Of a stretch of 16,045 nt of DNA, positions 14,120 through 16,045 are shown piece after piece. Position 1 is the first letter of the stretch, and the number at the start of each line of letters is the position of its first letter. The DNA is from CAYVXE01 sp964455375 (GTDB taxonomy: Bacteria > Zhuqueibacterota > Zhuqueibacteria > Oceanimicrobiales > Oceanimicrobiaceae), in contig CAYVXE010000096.1 in NCBI GenBank assembly GCA_964455375.1, forward strand, positions 1 through 16,045. The letters run 5' to 3'. The notes below the pieces were generated by a model. The model saw only the letters and a program-made list of their open reading frames with translations. It did not search any database and had not been told where the DNA came from. The translations under genes were made by a program, and so were the position numbers.

Positions 14120-15376
14120 TTAAAAGAATATGACCAGTTGTAGTGCGAATAAATTGTCATCCGGGTCGCCCGTTGGAACATCCAACGACTTATTGAGTTG
14201 CAGCAGAATTTTTGCCAGAGCGTTGCGGTTTATATAATACCCTGATGCCAGTTCTAGTTGATAAATATCGTAATCCCATGATTCCGATAAATTACCATCA
14301 TTGTCGATGTCTTCAGGGTCGGGAATTGCAGAAAAATTTATGAGACTAAATCGTGTCGCTGAATAAAATCTGGTGAGCCAGCGGTATTTTCCCTCAACAT
14401 AAAATGCAACTGCATCTAAGTTATCCTGAACAAATGGGGATTCCCAGCGATTGAACATAAATTCAGAAAAAAACATAAAATGACCATACGCATAACTCAT
14501 GTCTAAACCAAACGCACTTTGACGGAAATCCTCAGCATCCCGTCTGGTGACATCCAACTGCGGCTGAACAGATTTTTTGTCCAGATAAACTCCAGAAGAT
14601 GCCGAAGTCCCGATTTCAAATCCGGTGGTAGGCGTAACACTGACCCTCCCGTGTATCTGAATACCGTTACTGTTGTTAATGTCAGAAGGATTTGAAAGCG
14701 CGCCGTTGGTGATGCCGAGATGGTACTTAAAAACACGCCCGACACCGAAGAGCTGAAAGCCGGTCAAGTACACTTCCATGGAAAGAATCCGCAGGCCGGC
14801 CCCTGCAACAGGGATATGTCCGGATGCAAGGCCGGGTCGCTGCTGTTTCTGGAATATAATATTTTCATCGTGATATTGAAAGGAATCACCTTTTCCCCGT
14901 ACCCGCAATAATTCCGAATCGTTTTGCGGTAAATCAAACGCACTCAGGCCGGTCCGGTACTCATAAATCAACGGGAAGTCGATAAACGGATTTTCGGAGG
15001 CCCATCGCCTTTCCAGGAATCTGCCAAACGGTACGAGAAATTTCCCCACTTCAAAATTAAACCAGGGATTTTTGGTGGATTTATAAATTGCCGACAAACC
15101 GTAATTGACAAATTTTATCCCGTTCACAGTTTGCACTTCAGCATAAACCGAAACATTCTCATTCACCGTCGTGCCTAAAAATATTGTCCATTCATTGAGG
15201 AACGTAGCATTGCCCCCATTCACTATCAAAGGTGAACGCCCAACATTGCTTTTCTTCATGCTCGTAGAAAGAATCGAGCCGATTTGGATATTAGGCTTGT
15301 ATTGTGCCCGGATTGCTGAAGCGGCTAATAAGACCACTAAAGAAGATATTTTAACAGTTTTTTTGAATGAATACAT
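14120..15376 (-). CDS. Outer-membrane porin-like beta-barrel protein
   Basis: 418 residues. Signal peptide about 1-24 (FKKTVKISSLVVLLAASAIRAQ). The mature part consists of alternating amphipathic strands, for example TIFLGTTVNENVSVYAEVQ, FNFEVGKFLVPFGRFLERR and GFEIGTSASSGVYL. It ends in LFALQLVIFF, with the terminal aromatic residue used for BAM-dependent barrel insertion. VGKFLVPFGR resembles the phosphate-selective porin (OprO/OprP-like) superfamily, but I do not recognise a close family. A DPEDIDNDGNLSESWDYD stretch near residue 355 resembles a calcium-binding loop. The start at 15376 lacks a strong ribosome binding site. It lies 37 nt after the cupredoxin gene and directly abuts the kinase gene. 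It may admit or bind the compound sensed by the kinase, or be the target of that control; this is inference. Confidence 0.8.
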   Translation of the reverse strand: MYSFKKTVKISSLVVLLAASAIRAQYKPNIQIGSILSTSMKKSNVGRSPLIVNGGNATFLNEWTIFLGTTVNENVSVYAEVQTVNGIKFVNYGLSAIYKSTKNPWFNFEVGKFLVPFGRFLERRWASENPFIDFPLIYEYRTGLSAFDLPQNDSELLRVRGKGDSFQYHDENIIFQKQQRPGLASGHIPVAGAGLRILSMEVYLTGFQLFGVGRVFKYHLGITNGALSNPSDINNSNGIQIHGRVSVTPTTGFEIGTSASSGVYLDKKSVQPQLDVTRRDAEDFRQSAFGLDMSYAYGHFMFFSEFMFNRWESPFVQDNLDAVAFYVEGKYRWLTRFYSATRFSLINFSAIPDPEDIDNDGNLSESWDYDIYQLELASGYYINRNALAKILLQLNKSLDVPTGDPDDNLFALQLVIFF

Positions 15377-15413
15377 GTTGGCTGCAAAATTTTATTGTTT
15401 CATCTCGATGATG

Positions 15414-16045
15414 CTATTTGAATAAAAAATTAACTTCCGTGTCGGTGCCTTGTTTCACCGTGACTTTCTTAGACAATTCCGGCATGCGACCGTACCAGGC
15501 TTTTAGAGTGTACGTCCCTGCCGGGACATTTTTTATGATGAATTCTCCGTTTGCCTCAGGTTGTACAAAAAACGGGTTTGTTAAAACTAAAATAAATGCA
15601 TTCATGTGCGTATGAATGTCACAATAGACATTCACGACACCAGGTTTGCGAAAGGTCACATAGCGGAAATCGCCATTGGCATAGCGTCCGAGATCAAAAC
15701 TTTTAGCGGAAGAGAAGGAAAATACGTTATGATAAACATCATCGCTATTAAGAAATTTTACATTCGAGCCAACTAAAATCGGCAGCACATGCGGCACAAA
15801 TTTTTCTTCTGTCTGATCCACCACGGCAATTTTGGGCTTTGCAGCTCTTACCATTTTCAGCCCATCAATGTAAATGACGACATCCGTCGGCTCACCCCTG
15901 ACTCCCTGATCCATCTGATAACTGTTGGTCATCTTTTTCACATACTTGCGTATGATTGAGCGACTGACAATGGTTGAATTCTCTGACAAGGGTTTCCTGA
16001 TAATGACCCTGCCATGAATATTACCCGCATGCACATGCCCACATA
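15414..16045 (-). CDS. Plastocyanin-like (cupredoxin) secreted protein, 5' end outside the window
   Basis: At least 210 codons; the frame stays open to the right edge, so the true start and any signal peptide are outside. A GTG at 16034 is only the first in-window start. The cupredoxin domain shows FVPHVLPILVGSNVKFLNSD followed by the first His ligand in VYHNVFSF (His codon 15729-15731). YCDIHTHMNAFILVL then supplies Cys (15621-15623), His (15612-15614) and Met (15603-15605), a full type 1 copper set, with an extra His between. The last about 50 residues (NGEFIIKNVPAGTYTLKAWYGRMPELSKKV) form a carboxypeptidase-regulatory-like beta sandwich. Such proteins are often annotated as methylamine utilisation-like or plastocyanin. 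It is likely periplasmic or outer surface, with an electron transfer or copper-binding role. First visible gene of the porin/two-component operon. Confidence 0.82.
   Translation of the reverse strand, partial: CGHVHAGNIHGRVIIRKPLSENSTIVSRSIIRKYVKKMTNSYQMDQGVRGEPTDVVIYIDGLKMVRAAKPKIAVVDQTEEKFVPHVLPILVGSNVKFLNSDDVYHNVFSFSSAKSFDLGRYANGDFRYVTFRKPGVVNVYCDIHTHMNAFILVLTNPFFVQPEANGEFIIKNVPAGTYTLKAWYGRMPELSKKVTVKQGTDTEVNFLFK

Noticed and set aside
1..16045. tRNA, rRNA, insertion sequences, integrase or attachment sites
   Set aside because: None was recognised by eye on either strand; no transposase or integrase-like reading frame is present.

Overview
This window reads as chromosomal DNA of a Gram-negative bacterium of the Fibrobacteres-Chlorobi-Bacteroidetes (FCB) assemblage in the broad sense, for example a Calditrichota/KSB1/Ignavibacteria-like lineage. 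Two secreted proteins end in type IX secretion (T9SS) type A sorting domains with the NFPNPFNPS/NYPNPFNPE signature, and there is an outer-membrane beta-barrel with a C-terminal phenylalanine. Promoters look sigma70-like (TTGACA/TATATT), and most genes have AGGAG-type ribosome binding sites, which argues against a typical Bacteroidetes. The phylum call is inference. Every convincing gene lies on the minus strand, so transcription runs from high to low coordinates.

Right part (16045 to 10986): a tightly packed operon encodes a plastocyanin-like secreted protein (5' end outside the window), an outer-membrane porin-like barrel, a membrane sensor histidine kinase, and an NtrC-type sigma54-dependent response regulator. 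Porin, kinase and regulator genes are separated by 0 and 2 bases.

Middle (10985 to 7669): a 308-base gap carries 19-bp direct repeats, inverted half-sites and a near-sigma54 promoter. It is followed by two T9SS-exported proteins, a DNRLRE-domain protein and a four-CHRD-domain protein, and then by a long hairpin. Between this unit and the next lies a candidate small RNA that ends in a textbook intrinsic terminator.

Left part (7275 to 1): a branched-chain amino acid operon, ilvD-ilvB-ilvN-ilvC-cimA-leuA, with leuA running off the window. It makes acetohydroxyacids, reduces and dehydrates them, and starts both the isoleucine branch (citramalate route, no threonine needed) and the leucine branch. 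The most interesting element is its leader. A strong promoter is followed about 30 nt later by an unlisted 45-codon reading frame in which 19 of residues 20-44 are Ile, Leu or Val. After it come three RNA segments (AGAGGTCA, TGACCTCT, AGAGGTCA), the last being the Shine-Dalgarno sequence of ilvD. This looks like a ribosome-stalling attenuator that acts by hiding the ilvD ribosome binding site rather than by terminating transcription. In addition, the acetolactate synthase regulatory subunit has substitutions at all three positions equivalent to the E. coli IlvH valine-site residues N11, G14 and N29. Control may therefore lie in the leader more than in valine feedback.
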